Assembly (NCBI GenBank): GCA_045543495.1
Contig: JAZQMO010000008.1
Span: 1 to 35,801 of the forward strand
Source: RGIG5579 sp045543495
Lineage (GTDB): Bacteria > Bacillota > Clostridia > Oscillospirales > SIG627
Direction: 5' to 3'
DNA length: 35,801 nucleotides
The translations under genes were made by a program, and so were the position numbers. Positions 1 through 7,665 of this stretch are shown piece by piece. Position 1 is the stretch's first letter. Every line of letters begins with the position of its first letter. The notes under the pieces were generated by a model. It was given only the letters and a program-made list of their open reading frames with translations, was not told the DNA's origin and made no database searches.

Positions 1-41
1 GTATGTGCTAAACTATGTGTGGCATTATTTTGCTCTTGCAT
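1..41 (-). CDS. tnpA: IS200/IS605-like transposase TnpA, N-terminal fragment (runs off window)
   Basis: This is the start of a gene transcribed leftwards and cut by the window edge; 13 full codons and part of a Thr codon are visible. The ATG is at 41-39 and has a consensus AGGAGG at 50-55 (minus strand) with an 8-nt spacer. The peptide fits the N-terminus of IS200-type HUH/Y1 transposases, small single-strand DNA transposases that excise and insert without duplicating the target. The catalytic HUH and Tyr motifs would be outside the window. Alternative: the plus strand is also open here (YVLNYVWHYFALAF, stop at 44-46), so a plus-strand gene ending before a terminator is possible but less favoured. 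Confidence 0.55.
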   Translation of the reverse strand, partial: MQEQNNATHSLAH

Positions 42-50
42 TTTAATGTC

Positions 51-121
51 CTCCTGATATGGTTTTTGTTGTAACTGGCAGGTCACAACTCTATCTTACC
101 ATATCAGGAGTTTTTTGTCTT
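51..121 (-). promoter_or_regulatory. Leader hairpins and possible promoter of the TnpA-like gene
   Basis: A 13-bp perfect inverted repeat (51-63 and 98-110) encloses an 8-bp inverted repeat (68-75 and 82-89, one G-U in RNA, 6-nt loop). In a read-through minus-strand transcript the outer stem would bury the AGGAGG at 50-55. A possible promoter sits over the distal arm: AAGACA (116-121) and TAAGAT (93-98) with a 17-nt spacer and a TGn extension. A transcript from it would begin after the distal arm and keep only the inner hairpin. On the plus strand the same repeat is followed by six T (111-116) and would act as an intrinsic terminator. IS200 elements are known to use such structures to block transcription and translation arriving from outside. 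Confidence 0.5.
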
Positions 122-143
122 CTTCACCGGTTAACCTTCACTG

Positions 144-166
144 AACCACGCGACTATCGCGTGGTT
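144..166. repeat. Perfect palindrome, candidate IS left-end recognition hairpin
   Basis: AACCACGCGA (144-153) and TCGCGTGGTT (157-166) form a 10-bp stem with the 3-nt loop CTA. Position and shape suit the subterminal hairpin bound by IS200/IS605 transposases. It could also be the remains of a terminator, since TTTT follows on the plus strand. Confidence 0.5.
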
Positions 167-174
167 TTCGGAAT

Positions 175-210
175 ACAAAAAAAACTACCCGATGGCTTCA
201 TCGGGTAGTT
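175..210 (-). terminator. Intrinsic terminator of the BspA-like gene
   Basis: A 12-bp stem (183-194 with 199-210) with a 4-nt loop is followed on the minus strand by a run of eight T. It lies about 60 nt beyond the stop codon of the gene at 270-3761. Confidence 0.85.
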
Positions 211-260
211 AGAATGAAACGTTATTTCATTGTTTGACCGAGGTTAACTTTTCGGATAAC

Positions 261-1142
261 TATGATTGATTATACGCGGAAGCCTTCTTCATCCACAAAG
301 TAGCGGTTGCCTTCGAATTCCACCCAAGCGTTTTTCACTTGGCTTCCGTTGGCATCCAGGTAAACCCATTTGCCGTTAGTATATTGCTTCATGGTATTGG
401 TGAGGCAGTAGCCTTCTGCACCAATGTAGCAAAGACCCACAGAGTCATAGTGCCATCTGTCGGCGTACATATAGCCGTCTTCGCCAACGTAGCACCAACC
501 AAGGGAGTCTTTCTGCCAAGCGTTGCAAAGTACGTAGCCTCGGGCATCCACATATCTCCAGCCAATTTCATCGAGGATCCAGGTGCTATATACCATGTAT
601 CCGCTTGCATCTACTCGGCAAATGCCTTGAGAATCGGGAATCCAAGCATTTGTCATCATAATGCCGTCTTCTCCGAGGTAGCACCAACCTGCGGAATCGT
701 TCATCCACTGATTCTTCAGCGGAAAGCCGTCGGAGCCGAGGTAGAGCCAATCAGATCCTTTTTGCATCCAAGTGTTCTTCGCTTGGCTACCGTTGGCATC
801 AAGGTACACCCACTTGCCCTGATATTCTTTCCATACGTTGGTTTCGCAGTATCCGCCCTCTCCAATGTAGCAAAGGCCGATGGAGTCATAGTGCCATCTG
901 TCGGCGTACATATAGCCGTCTTCCCCAACGTAGCACCAACCAATGGAGTCTTTCTGCCAAGCATTGCAAAGCACGTAACCTCTGGCATCCACAAATCTCC
1001 ACTGGATTCCGTCGTGGATCCACTGGTTATATACCATATAGCCGCTGCCGTCTACTCGGCAGATACCAACACTATCAGGAATCCAGGCATTGGTCATCAT
1101 ATAGCCATCTTCCCCAAGGTAACACCATCCGGCAGAGTCATT
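261..1142 (-). repeat. 441-nt tandem duplication inside the cell-wall-binding region
   Basis: The segment coding for the aromatic repeats occurs twice in tandem with a 441-nt (147-codon) period. For example, TTCATCCACT begins at both 700 and 1141, and the following repeat units (AGWCYLGEDG, IPDS-GICRVD, RGYVLCNAWQKDS, YADRWHYDS, KWVYLDANGSQ) recur in the same order. The copies differ at scattered codons, so the duplication is not brand new. Confidence 0.85.
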
Positions 1143-3761
1143 CATCCACTCATTTTTGATCTTCTCGCCATTGCGGTAGAATGCCCATTTTTCGCCTTCC
1201 TGTACCCAAGCATATATAAACCGCATTCCGATCTTGGTAAGATCTTCATTTCCTTCTTGCACAAAAACTCCGCTCCACTGCAAAGGAGAACCATAATAGC
1301 TAACCTCAGTTAATGTCGGACATAGGTAAAACGCCCATTCGGAAATTGCTTGAAGAGAAGAAGGAAGACTGATTTTTTCAAGTTTTTCACACCCTTCAAA
1401 AGCACTTCCACCGATTAACATTACCCCCTCAGGGATTTCAATCGATGAAAGAGAGATGCAGTATGCAAATGCACCAGCATTTACACTGGTAATGGAATTA
1501 TGAAGTGTAATAGAAGTCAACGAAGAACACTCCATAAAAGCCAACTCGGGAATCACTTTTACCTCCTGCGGGAGAACAAAAGAGGCAAGAGAAATACAAT
1601 ACGCAAAAGCACCGGGACCAATCACTTCAACTCCAGAAGGTAGTTGGAAAAATTGGATTCCAAAGCAAGCGGTAAACGCTCCCTCTCCAATAGAAGTTAC
1701 TCCTTCGGGAATAGTAATGGAGGCGAGAGATGCGCATCCTGCAAAAGCATACGGCGGAATTTCTGTTAAATCTGTGGGCAAAGTAATTTTAGTTAGGTAA
1801 GAACAGTTATAAAATGCGTTTTCTCCAATTGTTTTTGTAACCACAACCTCTTTTAGACTTTGGGGTACATATGACACAGATTGTTCAGGTGAACTCGCCC
1901 CAAAAATATACGACAAATATCGTTCAGCTCCTGCAAAAGGAATAGTAATTTTTATCAAAGCAGTGCAGTCCTGAAGGCTTCCATTGCCAATCGCCACAAT
2001 AGAATCGGGGAATATCACTTCTTTAAGTGCGCTACACCCACGGAATGCTTCCGAACCGATGATATGAACCCCATGAGAAATTATCACCTCCGAAAGGGCG
2101 GTGCAACCATTAAAAGTACCATCTTCAATTCTTTCCACAGAATCGGGAATCTCAATTCGAGATAGATTAGTACACCCCGCAAAAGCAAATTTGCCGATTC
2201 TCAGCAAAGAATCAGGAATTTCCACCTGACACAAGGACACGCATCCCTCGAATGCATTTGAGGAAATCTCCAGAGTCCCTTCTCGGAGCTGAATGTTTTC
2301 AGAATTCATTCCCTTCATTCGATAAAAAACTTTTCCGAGATAATTCTCACCTATCGGCAAGGTTTCAAGCCACGGAGTGTTATCAAAAGCCTCCACTCCA
2401 ATTGATTCCAGTGAATTGGAAATTACAACATTTGTAAGAGCGGTACAGTTTTTGAAGGCATAAGATCCGATGGATTTTACAGAATCCTCCAACACAACAG
2501 TAACAATATTTGGGCACTTCGCAAAAGCAGACTCAACAACGCTGTCTCCCGTAAGGATGACTTCCTTCAAGGTGACGGGTGGTGCTTCTCCAAATAAATA
2601 ACTAAGTATTGAAATGCCGGTGGTCAGTTTTTCTAAATTAGTACATTCATAAAGAGACTTGGATGCGAACTTAACAGAACTCGGAATCACTAACTCCTTT
2701 AAAGCAAGACAACTGTAAAAAACCTGCTCACCGAGAGTGGTTACCGTATCTGGAATGATAACGTCCTCAAGCCCTCTGCAAAAACTAAACAAACCATCTG
2801 CGATCATCCAAGTTCCTTCGCGAATCTCTACTTTCGCAGGACACTCCCCTTTGATATCGCAAGCAATACCCTTATAATAGACAATCCCTTCCGGCTGGGA
2901 TCGGTACCAAGGAGTGTCATCAAAAGCATTGGCACCCATCCACGTAATCTCTTCAGGAAGGACAATGGTAGAAAGATTGGTGCATTTATAAAAGGCATCT
3001 TCACCGATGGTGGTATCCTTGGTAACCACCACCTCTTTCAATGAAGAGGGAACCTTCGTATCGTTTTCATAGCGACTACCACTTCCAAAAAGATAACCTA
3101 AAGAACTGTAAGGAGCATTTTTGGCAGACATCGATCTGCCGATAAAAGGAATCGTCAATTTTTCAAGAGACGTACAACCGTCAAAAACAGAACCCTGTAT
3201 TTGAGTTACAGAATCTGGAACTACAATCTCCTTCAAAGAGGTACAGTTACGAAATGCACCTTGGCCAAGCGTGGTTACACCATTAGAAATAACAACGGTT
3301 TCCAACGAAGAACACCCCGCAAAAGCACTTACTCCCACCGTTTTTAAGCTACCGGGAATGGTAACTGAGGTCAGCGCAGTACACCCATTAAAAGCCGATG
3401 ACGGTAAAGAAGTAAGGCTTCCTGGAAAAGCTACGGATTTTAGGCCGGTACATCCCGCAAACGCATAACCACCGTCGATGGTCTCAATTCCTTCCGAGAT
3501 GGTAATTGAGGTGATCTCAGTTTGGTTTTTAAAAGAATTCCCCCCTATTACAACTTGATATCCCCCTATATTGGCAGGAATTACAACATCTCCTTTCAAA
3601 CCGGATACGCTTTTGATATATGCCTTTTCACCAATAACATCATACGTATAATTAAAAAACGTAGCCGCTGAGACCGGAGTTTCTAAAACATCGGGCACCA
3701 GAAGAAAAGACAGCGCCAAGGCAAAGAAAATACCGAGGGTGATAGAAAGATATTTTTTCAT
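270..3761 (-). CDS. BspA-like leucine-rich-repeat surface protein with cell-wall-binding repeats
   Basis: Predicted secreted, cell-wall-attached adhesin-like protein of 1163 aa. Residues 1-33 form a signal peptide: MKK, a hydrophobic core, and a likely cut after VSA. Residues of about 36-850 are tandem BspA-type LRRs (LRR_5), seen as recurring blocks such as AFAGCTGLKSV-FPGSLTSLP and I-EGVTSIGEGAF. From about residue 865 to the end are roughly 20-residue aromatic repeats of the choline/cell-wall-binding type (GWCYLGEDGYMMTNAW and variants). They are arranged as two near-identical 147-aa blocks followed by a short end (residues NRYFVDEEGFRV). No LPXTG motif is present, so anchoring is probably non-covalent through these repeats. 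ATG at 3761 with AAGGAG; monocistronic with its own promoter and terminator. BspA LRRs are known in adhesins and host-contact proteins, but the ligand here is unknown. Confidence 0.9.
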   Translation of the reverse strand: MKKYLSITLGIFFALALSFLLVPDVLETPVSAATFFNYTYDVIGEKAYIKSVSGLKGDVVIPANIGGYQVVIGGNSFKNQTEITSITISEGIETIDGGYAFAGCTGLKSVAFPGSLTSLPSSAFNGCTALTSVTIPGSLKTVGVSAFAGCSSLETVVISNGVTTLGQGAFRNCTSLKEIVVPDSVTQIQGSVFDGCTSLEKLTIPFIGRSMSAKNAPYSSLGYLFGSGSRYENDTKVPSSLKEVVVTKDTTIGEDAFYKCTNLSTIVLPEEITWMGANAFDDTPWYRSQPEGIVYYKGIACDIKGECPAKVEIREGTWMIADGLFSFCRGLEDVIIPDTVTTLGEQVFYSCLALKELVIPSSVKFASKSLYECTNLEKLTTGISILSYLFGEAPPVTLKEVILTGDSVVESAFAKCPNIVTVVLEDSVKSIGSYAFKNCTALTNVVISNSLESIGVEAFDNTPWLETLPIGENYLGKVFYRMKGMNSENIQLREGTLEISSNAFEGCVSLCQVEIPDSLLRIGKFAFAGCTNLSRIEIPDSVERIEDGTFNGCTALSEVIISHGVHIIGSEAFRGCSALKEVIFPDSIVAIGNGSLQDCTALIKITIPFAGAERYLSYIFGASSPEQSVSYVPQSLKEVVVTKTIGENAFYNCSYLTKITLPTDLTEIPPYAFAGCASLASITIPEGVTSIGEGAFTACFGIQFFQLPSGVEVIGPGAFAYCISLASFVLPQEVKVIPELAFMECSSLTSITLHNSITSVNAGAFAYCISLSSIEIPEGVMLIGGSAFEGCEKLEKISLPSSLQAISEWAFYLCPTLTEVSYYGSPLQWSGVFVQEGNEDLTKIGMRFIYAWVQEGEKWAFYRNGEKIKNEWMNDSAGWCYLGEDGYMMTNAWIPDSVGICRVDGSGYMVYNQWIHDGIQWRFVDARGYVLCNAWQKDSIGWCYVGEDGYMYADRWHYDSIGLCYIGEGGYCETNVWKEYQGKWVYLDANGSQAKNTWMQKGSDWLYLGSDGFPLKNQWMNDSAGWCYLGEDGIMMTNAWIPDSQGICRVDASGYMVYSTWILDEIGWRYVDARGYVLCNAWQKDSLGWCYVGEDGYMYADRWHYDSVGLCYIGAEGYCLTNTMKQYTNGKWVYLDANGSQVKNAWVEFEGNRYFVDEEGFRV

Positions 3762-3801
3762 TTTATTTCTCCTTATATATCAAGAGATCAACATTATATT
3801 A

Positions 3802-3830
3802 ACTTTACCACTTTCCCATTTTTTTGTCAA
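3802..3830 (-). promoter_or_regulatory. Sigma-A promoter of the BspA-like gene
   Basis: Minus strand: TTGACA (3825-3830), 17-nt spacer, TAAAGT (3802-3807) with an upstream TGG extension. It lies about 40 nt ahead of the start codon at 3761. Confidence 0.75.
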
Positions 3831-3913
3831 TGATTACTACTCTTTGTTTTTTTGAGTTTGAAAAGAAGATATTTGCTTTTTCGGAATACAAATACAGAAT
3901 GACAAAAAGGCAT

Positions 3914-3947
3914 AAAAAAATTCCCGACCGAAGTCGGGAATTTTCTG
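3914..3947 (-). terminator. Intrinsic terminator after tsf
   Basis: A 12-bp stem (3917-3928 with 3933-3944) closes on a UUCG tetraloop in the minus-strand RNA and is followed by a U run. It ends the rpsB-tsf transcript just beyond the tsf stop. Confidence 0.85.
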
Positions 3948-3953
3948 TTTTAC

Positions 3954-4871
3954 TTATTTCTGGGTCAGCTTTGCGATCTCTTCTGCGAAGTTGTCTTCCT
4001 TCTTCTCGAGACCCTCGCCCTTCTCGTAACGAACGAACTGAGCGATAGCAAAATCATCACCGAGCTCCTTGGCGACAGATGCAATGTACTTGCCAACGGT
4101 CATCTTGTCATCCTTAACATAAGCCTGCTCGGTCAAGCAGTTGGTGGTGTAGAACTTCTTGAGCTTACCCTCTACCATCATACCGATCACCTTCTCGGGC
4201 TTCTTGGCATTGGCGGGATCGTTCTTGATCTGGTTCTCAATGATAGCCTTCTCGTTTGCGATCACATCAGCGGGAACGGAAGCGGGATCCAGATACAGGG
4301 GGTTCATAGCGGCAGCCTGAAGACATACGTTCTTGGCAGCCTCTGCGAACAGCTCGTTATCCAGAACCTTGGTCATCTTGGTAACAACGCCGATGTTACC
4401 CTTACCGTGAACATAGGATGCAGCAGCATTCTCGATGATCACGAAGCGGCGGATGTTCATATTCTCGCCGATGGTGAAGATCTTATCCTTGAGGGCAGCC
4501 TCAACATCGAGACCGTCAGCAAAATCCTTCTTCAAAAGCTCCTCCACGCTTGCGGGACGAGTCTTGAGAATGATCTTCAAAAGATCGTTTACGAATTCGC
4601 CGAATACAGCGTTCTTAGCGGCAAAGTCAGTCTCAATGTTTACCTCGATCATAGCGGCAGTGTGAGTCTGAGCATCCAAAAGGATGGAAACGAGACCCTC
4701 TGCTGCAATACGGGAAGACTTCTTTGCGGCAACAGCAAGTCCTCTTTCACGGAGGATCTTGATGGCTTCTTCTTCATTTCCGTTGGCTTCCACAAGAGCT
4801 TTCTTGCAGTCCATCATACCGATACCGGTCTTCGCTCTGAGAGCGGCAACTGTCTTAGCACTGATTTCCAT
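3954..4871 (-). CDS. tsf: Translation elongation factor Ts
   Basis: EF-Ts is the guanine-nucleotide exchange factor that recycles EF-Tu-GDP in the cytoplasm. The 305-aa protein starts with the UBA-like N-terminal module (MEISAKTVAALRAKTGIGMM, then DCKKAL and GNEEEAI) followed by the family signature near residue 80 (ETDFAAKN) and the dimerisation core. I chose the ATG at 4871 because it has a GAAAGGAAT ribosome binding site and matches the family N-terminus; the frame stays open 36 codons further, but that extension is rpsB sequence in another frame. It lies 19 nt after rpsB and is clearly co-transcribed with it, as in most bacteria. Confidence 0.97.
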   Translation of the reverse strand: MEISAKTVAALRAKTGIGMMDCKKALVEANGNEEEAIKILRERGLAVAAKKSSRIAAEGLVSILLDAQTHTAAMIEVNIETDFAAKNAVFGEFVNDLLKIILKTRPASVEELLKKDFADGLDVEAALKDKIFTIGENMNIRRFVIIENAAASYVHGKGNIGVVTKMTKVLDNELFAEAAKNVCLQAAAMNPLYLDPASVPADVIANEKAIIENQIKNDPANAKKPEKVIGMMVEGKLKKFYTTNCLTEQAYVKDDKMTVGKYIASVAKELGDDFAIAQFVRYEKGEGLEKKEDNFAEEIAKLTQK

Positions 4872-4890
4872 AACAATATTCCTTTCTCGA

Positions 4891-5661
4891 TTATGCTTCG
4901 GTGGTCTCTTCAGCCTTTGCTTCTTCAGCAGCAGCTTCCTGAACCTCTTCGCTCTGCTCGGGAGCAAAAGCATCGTCACCCTGGTGGCCTTCGATTACGG
5001 CGTTTGCCATAACGGAAGCGATCAGACGGATGGCACGGATGGCGTCATCGTTACCGGGGATGATGTAATCAGCTTCATCGGGATCGCAGTTGGTGTCAAC
5101 GATGGCAATCATGGGGATACCGAGCTTCTTGGCTTCCAGAACAGCGTTTCTTTCCTTCTTGGGGTCAACCACGAAGATTGCGCTGGGAAGGCCTTCCATT
5201 TCCTTAATACCGCCGTAGTTCTTTTCCAGATCGGCGATCTCCTTCTTGTGCTCGAGAACTTCCTTCTTGGGGAGAAGATCAAAGGTGCCGTCTTCCTCAA
5301 ACTTCTTGAGCTTGTTGAGTCTGGCGATGCTCTTCTTGATGGTCTTGAAGTTGGTCAGCATACCGCCGGGCCAACGAACGTTTACATAGTACATACCGCA
5401 GCGCAGGGCCTCTTCCTTGATGGCATCCTGAGCCTGCTTCTTGGTGCCGACAAACAGAATGTTGCCGCCCTCCTGAGCCAGGTCACGAACGAAAGCGTAA
5501 GCTTCCTCAACCTTCTTCAGGGTCTTCTGCAGGTCAACGATATGAATACCGTTTCTCTGGGTGAAGATGTACTCTGCCATTTTGGGGTTCCATCTTCTGG
5601 TCTGGTGTCCGAAGTGAACTCCTGCTTCCAGGAGCTGCTTCATAGAGATGATGTTGCTCAT
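4891..5661 (-). CDS. rpsB: Small ribosomal subunit protein uS2
   Basis: Protein S2 of the 30S subunit, 256 aa. Family landmarks are MKQLLEAGVHFGHQTRRWNPKM at the N-terminus, RNGIHIVDLQKT, NILFVGTKKQAQ, the WPGGMLTN block and PSAIFVVDPKKE. The C-terminus carries an acidic, Ala/Glu-rich tail of about 20 residues, common in Firmicutes. The ATG at 5661 is preceded by AAAGGAAAC; ten upstream in-frame codons are rejected because they lie in the leader. First gene of the rpsB-tsf operon, with a dedicated promoter and a structured leader. Confidence 0.97.
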   Translation of the reverse strand: MSNIISMKQLLEAGVHFGHQTRRWNPKMAEYIFTQRNGIHIVDLQKTLKKVEEAYAFVRDLAQEGGNILFVGTKKQAQDAIKEEALRCGMYYVNVRWPGGMLTNFKTIKKSIARLNKLKKFEEDGTFDLLPKKEVLEHKKEIADLEKNYGGIKEMEGLPSAIFVVDPKKERNAVLEAKKLGIPMIAIVDTNCDPDEADYIIPGNDDAIRAIRLIASVMANAVIEGHQGDDAFAPEQSEEVQEAAAEEAKAEETTEA

Positions 5662-5760
5662 GTTGTTTCCTTTCCGGGTTTTACCCGCCACGGCCCAAAC
5701 AAAGAACAGCTTTCGCCGACCCTCTTTGCCGAAAAAAGACCGTGTGTGAATTTATTTTTT
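5662..5760 (-). promoter_or_regulatory. Structured 5' leader of rpsB (candidate ribosomal-protein regulatory leader)
   Basis: The minus-strand RNA can form nested helices. An outer 7-bp stem pairs 5738-5744 with 5689-5695 (one U-G). A middle 6-bp stem pairs 5723-5728 with 5700-5705. An inner 4-bp stem is closed by a GAAA tetraloop at 5707-5718. A separate small hairpin (about 5675-5687) sits directly before the ribosome binding site. S2 leaders that bind S2 and repress rpsB-tsf are known in other bacteria; that this one does so is inference. Confidence 0.45.
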
Positions 5761-5766
5761 CAAGCG

Positions 5767-5795
5767 ATTGTAACACAAACTCGCAGGAAAATCAA
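5767..5795 (-). promoter_or_regulatory. Sigma-A promoter of rpsB-tsf
   Basis: Minus strand: TTGATT (5790-5795), 17-nt spacer, TACAAT (5767-5772) with an upstream TGT extension. It predicts a leader of about 100 nt. Confidence 0.75.
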
Positions 5796-5832
5796 GAATA
5801 ATATTTATGATAAGTAGAAAAAGAGGAAAAAT

Positions 5833-7599
5833 TTACAAAATGTTCATAGCCTTTTGGTATTCGCTTACAAGATAGGCCTTGGAAACACGAACGGAAATGT
5901 GATCCCAAGGAAGGATCTCATCCGTGGGGATCTCACGGTTGGCGTAGAAGGAGGAATCAAGCCCTGCCTCTGAAATGGCCTCCTCCCAACGATCCAGATG
6001 GAAGAATTCATCCCAGGAGTCGAACATCTGCCCCTTTTCAAAAGCGAGAACCAGAGCACGGGACAATCTTCTGTCCCCTCTTGCCAAGACCGCCTCGATA
6101 CGGCTGGAGCGAGCATCGTGCCAGCTGTAGCTGATCTTGCGGCTGGTGATGTTTTCCCGAACCAGCTTCTGCTTGCGCTCCACCTCGTCAAGCACATTCT
6201 GCCCTGCCCACTGGAAGGGGGTCTGAGGCTTGGGGATAAAGCAGGAAACGCTGATGTTAACATTGACGCTTTTGCCCTTGGGCTTATCGGGATTCTGATA
6301 ATAGAGATTGACGATCCTTTGGGCGAGGTTTGCAATCCCCACCACATCCTCATCCTTTTCATTGGGGAGACCGTCAATGAAATAGAGCTTGACTGCCGTC
6401 ATTCCCGCACCGAAGACATATTTCATAGTACGGGTAATATCCTCCTCCGTAACTCCCTTATGGATCACATCACGGAGGCGCTGGGTGCCCGCCTCGGGGG
6501 CAAAGGTAAAGGAGCCCTTCTTCAAGCCGGGTATTTCATCCATAATTTTTTGGGAAAAGCTATCCACTCGCATAGAAGGGAGACTCAGACGAACCTTTTC
6601 CTCGGGACACCAGGACAGAAGCTTTTCACACATAGAGGAAAGTTCGGAATAATCGGAAATGGAAAGGGCGCACATGGAGATCTCGGAAAAGCCGGTGCCA
6701 CGGGTTGCACGGTAAGCAAGCTCATTTAATTTTTCCGCACTTCTCTCACGAATGGGGCGGCAGGTCATTCCCGCCTGACAGAAGCGGCACCCACGGATGC
6801 AACCACGGAACACTTCAAGAACCGTTCTGTCGTGAACGGCCTCCACGTGAGGCACCACAGGCTCGGTGGGATAGAAGGAATGTTCAAAATCCTTTACGAT
6901 GCGCTTGACGATCTTTTTGGGAACATCCTCAAATTTCGGTTCAAAGGAGGAAATGGTTCCGTCCTCATGATAAGTTACTTCATAAAGAGAAGGAACATAA
7001 AAGCCGTCAAGATGAGAGACAAGGCGTAAAAACTCCGCTTTGGTCTTCCCTTCCTTCTTGCAATTCTGATAAAGGGTGACAAGCTCGGGGAGCGCCTCCT
7101 CGCCTTCTCCGATGGAGATCACATCAAAAAAGTCTGCAAAGGGCTCGGGGTTGTAGGCACAGGGGCCGCCGCCAAGCAAAATGGGATCCTCCTCGGAGCG
7201 GTCCTTGGCGTAAAACGGGATTCCTGCCAAAGAGAGCATATAAAGCACGGTGGTATAGCAAAGCTCATACTGCATGGTGAAGGCACAAAAATCAAAGTCC
7301 TTCAGGCTGTCCCCGCTCTCCAAGGCATAAAGCGGAATCTTCTCTCGGCGCAAAAGCTCCCCCATATCGGGCCAAGGAGCAAAGCAACGCTCGCACCAAA
7401 CATTTTCCATCTTGTTCAGCACGCCGTAAAGGATCTTCATACCAAGGTTTGACATTCCGATCTCATAGGTATCGGGGAAGCAAAAGGCAACTCTTGTCTT
7501 TCCTTCTTTTTCTTTGATGATTTCATTAAACTCCCCGCCGATATATCGGCCGGGCTTTTCCACTTGATCCAAAAAGGCTTCCAGTTTCTTCGGAATCAT
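5833..7599 (-). CDS. B12-binding-type radical SAM protein (TIGR03960 family)
   Basis: 588-aa radical SAM protein of the TIGR03960 type. The N-terminal half resembles a cobalamin-binding Rossmann region (YEIGMSNLGMKILYGVLN, then LLGGGPCAYNPEPFADFFD-ISIGEGEE). The radical SAM core begins near residue 265 with the cluster VFRGCIRGCRFCQAG, a CxxxCxxC that ligates a 4Fe-4S cluster, followed by SLPSMRVDSF and FAPEAGTQRLRDVI. The reaction is not established for this family. In many Clostridia the gene precedes a TIGR03936/DUF2344 partner and rng-rplU-rpmA; here it stands alone between the uvr operon and rpsB. ATG at 7599 with AAAGGAT. No clear terminator follows, so reading into rpsB-tsf is possible. 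Confidence 0.88.
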   Translation of the reverse strand: MIPKKLEAFLDQVEKPGRYIGGEFNEIIKEKEGKTRVAFCFPDTYEIGMSNLGMKILYGVLNKMENVWCERCFAPWPDMGELLRREKIPLYALESGDSLKDFDFCAFTMQYELCYTTVLYMLSLAGIPFYAKDRSEEDPILLGGGPCAYNPEPFADFFDVISIGEGEEALPELVTLYQNCKKEGKTKAEFLRLVSHLDGFYVPSLYEVTYHEDGTISSFEPKFEDVPKKIVKRIVKDFEHSFYPTEPVVPHVEAVHDRTVLEVFRGCIRGCRFCQAGMTCRPIRERSAEKLNELAYRATRGTGFSEISMCALSISDYSELSSMCEKLLSWCPEEKVRLSLPSMRVDSFSQKIMDEIPGLKKGSFTFAPEAGTQRLRDVIHKGVTEEDITRTMKYVFGAGMTAVKLYFIDGLPNEKDEDVVGIANLAQRIVNLYYQNPDKPKGKSVNVNISVSCFIPKPQTPFQWAGQNVLDEVERKQKLVRENITSRKISYSWHDARSSRIEAVLARGDRRLSRALVLAFEKGQMFDSWDEFFHLDRWEEAISEAGLDSSFYANREIPTDEILPWDHISVRVSKAYLVSEYQKAMNIL

Positions 7600-7636
7600 A
7601 CAATATCCTTTCCACGGTTTTCATTCAGTAAAAATT

Positions 7637-7665
7637 ATTATAACATCATTCCAAGGGAATGGCAA
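7637..7665 (-). promoter_or_regulatory. Sigma-A promoter of the radical SAM gene
   Basis: Minus strand: TTGCCA (7660-7665), 17-nt spacer, TATAAT (7637-7642) with a TGT extension. The -35 box lies within the last codons of the upstream PHP gene. A short inverted repeat (CATTCC/GGAATG, 7647-7661) fills the spacer and could be an operator. Confidence 0.7.

Larger units (their letters stand above)
1..170 (-). mobile_element. IS200/IS605-family element, left end only
   Basis: Three things support this call. A minus-strand ORF starting at 41 reads MQEQNNATHSLAHT, which matches the usual start of IS200-type Y1 transposases (HSLAHT/LSHTKW before the CKYHIVF block). A nested hairpin lies directly upstream of that start (51-63 with 98-110, enclosing 68-75 with 82-89). 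A perfect 10-bp palindrome with a CTA loop lies at 144-166, the kind of subterminal hairpin IS200/IS605 transposases recognise in single-stranded DNA. The outer boundary is inferred to fall near 165-175, because a host-type terminator begins just after. Only the left end is inside the window, and identification rests on 14 codons plus hairpin architecture. Confidence 0.55.

Noticed and set aside
68..89. Possible Rex or CRP/FNR-type operator (TTGTGA...TTACAA)
   Set aside because: The half-sites are 8 nt apart, not the 6 expected for those regulators, and the repeat is better explained as the inner hairpin of the IS leader.
339..1313. 324-aa plus-strand open frame opposite the BspA-like gene
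   Set aside because: It lies antisense to the aromatic repeat region, repeats with the same 441-nt period, and has no ribosome binding site; it is open only because the repeat codons lack stops in that frame.
4684..5817. 377-aa plus-strand open frame opposite tsf and rpsB
   Set aside because: Antisense to essential translation genes and reaching into their promoter; no supporting signals.
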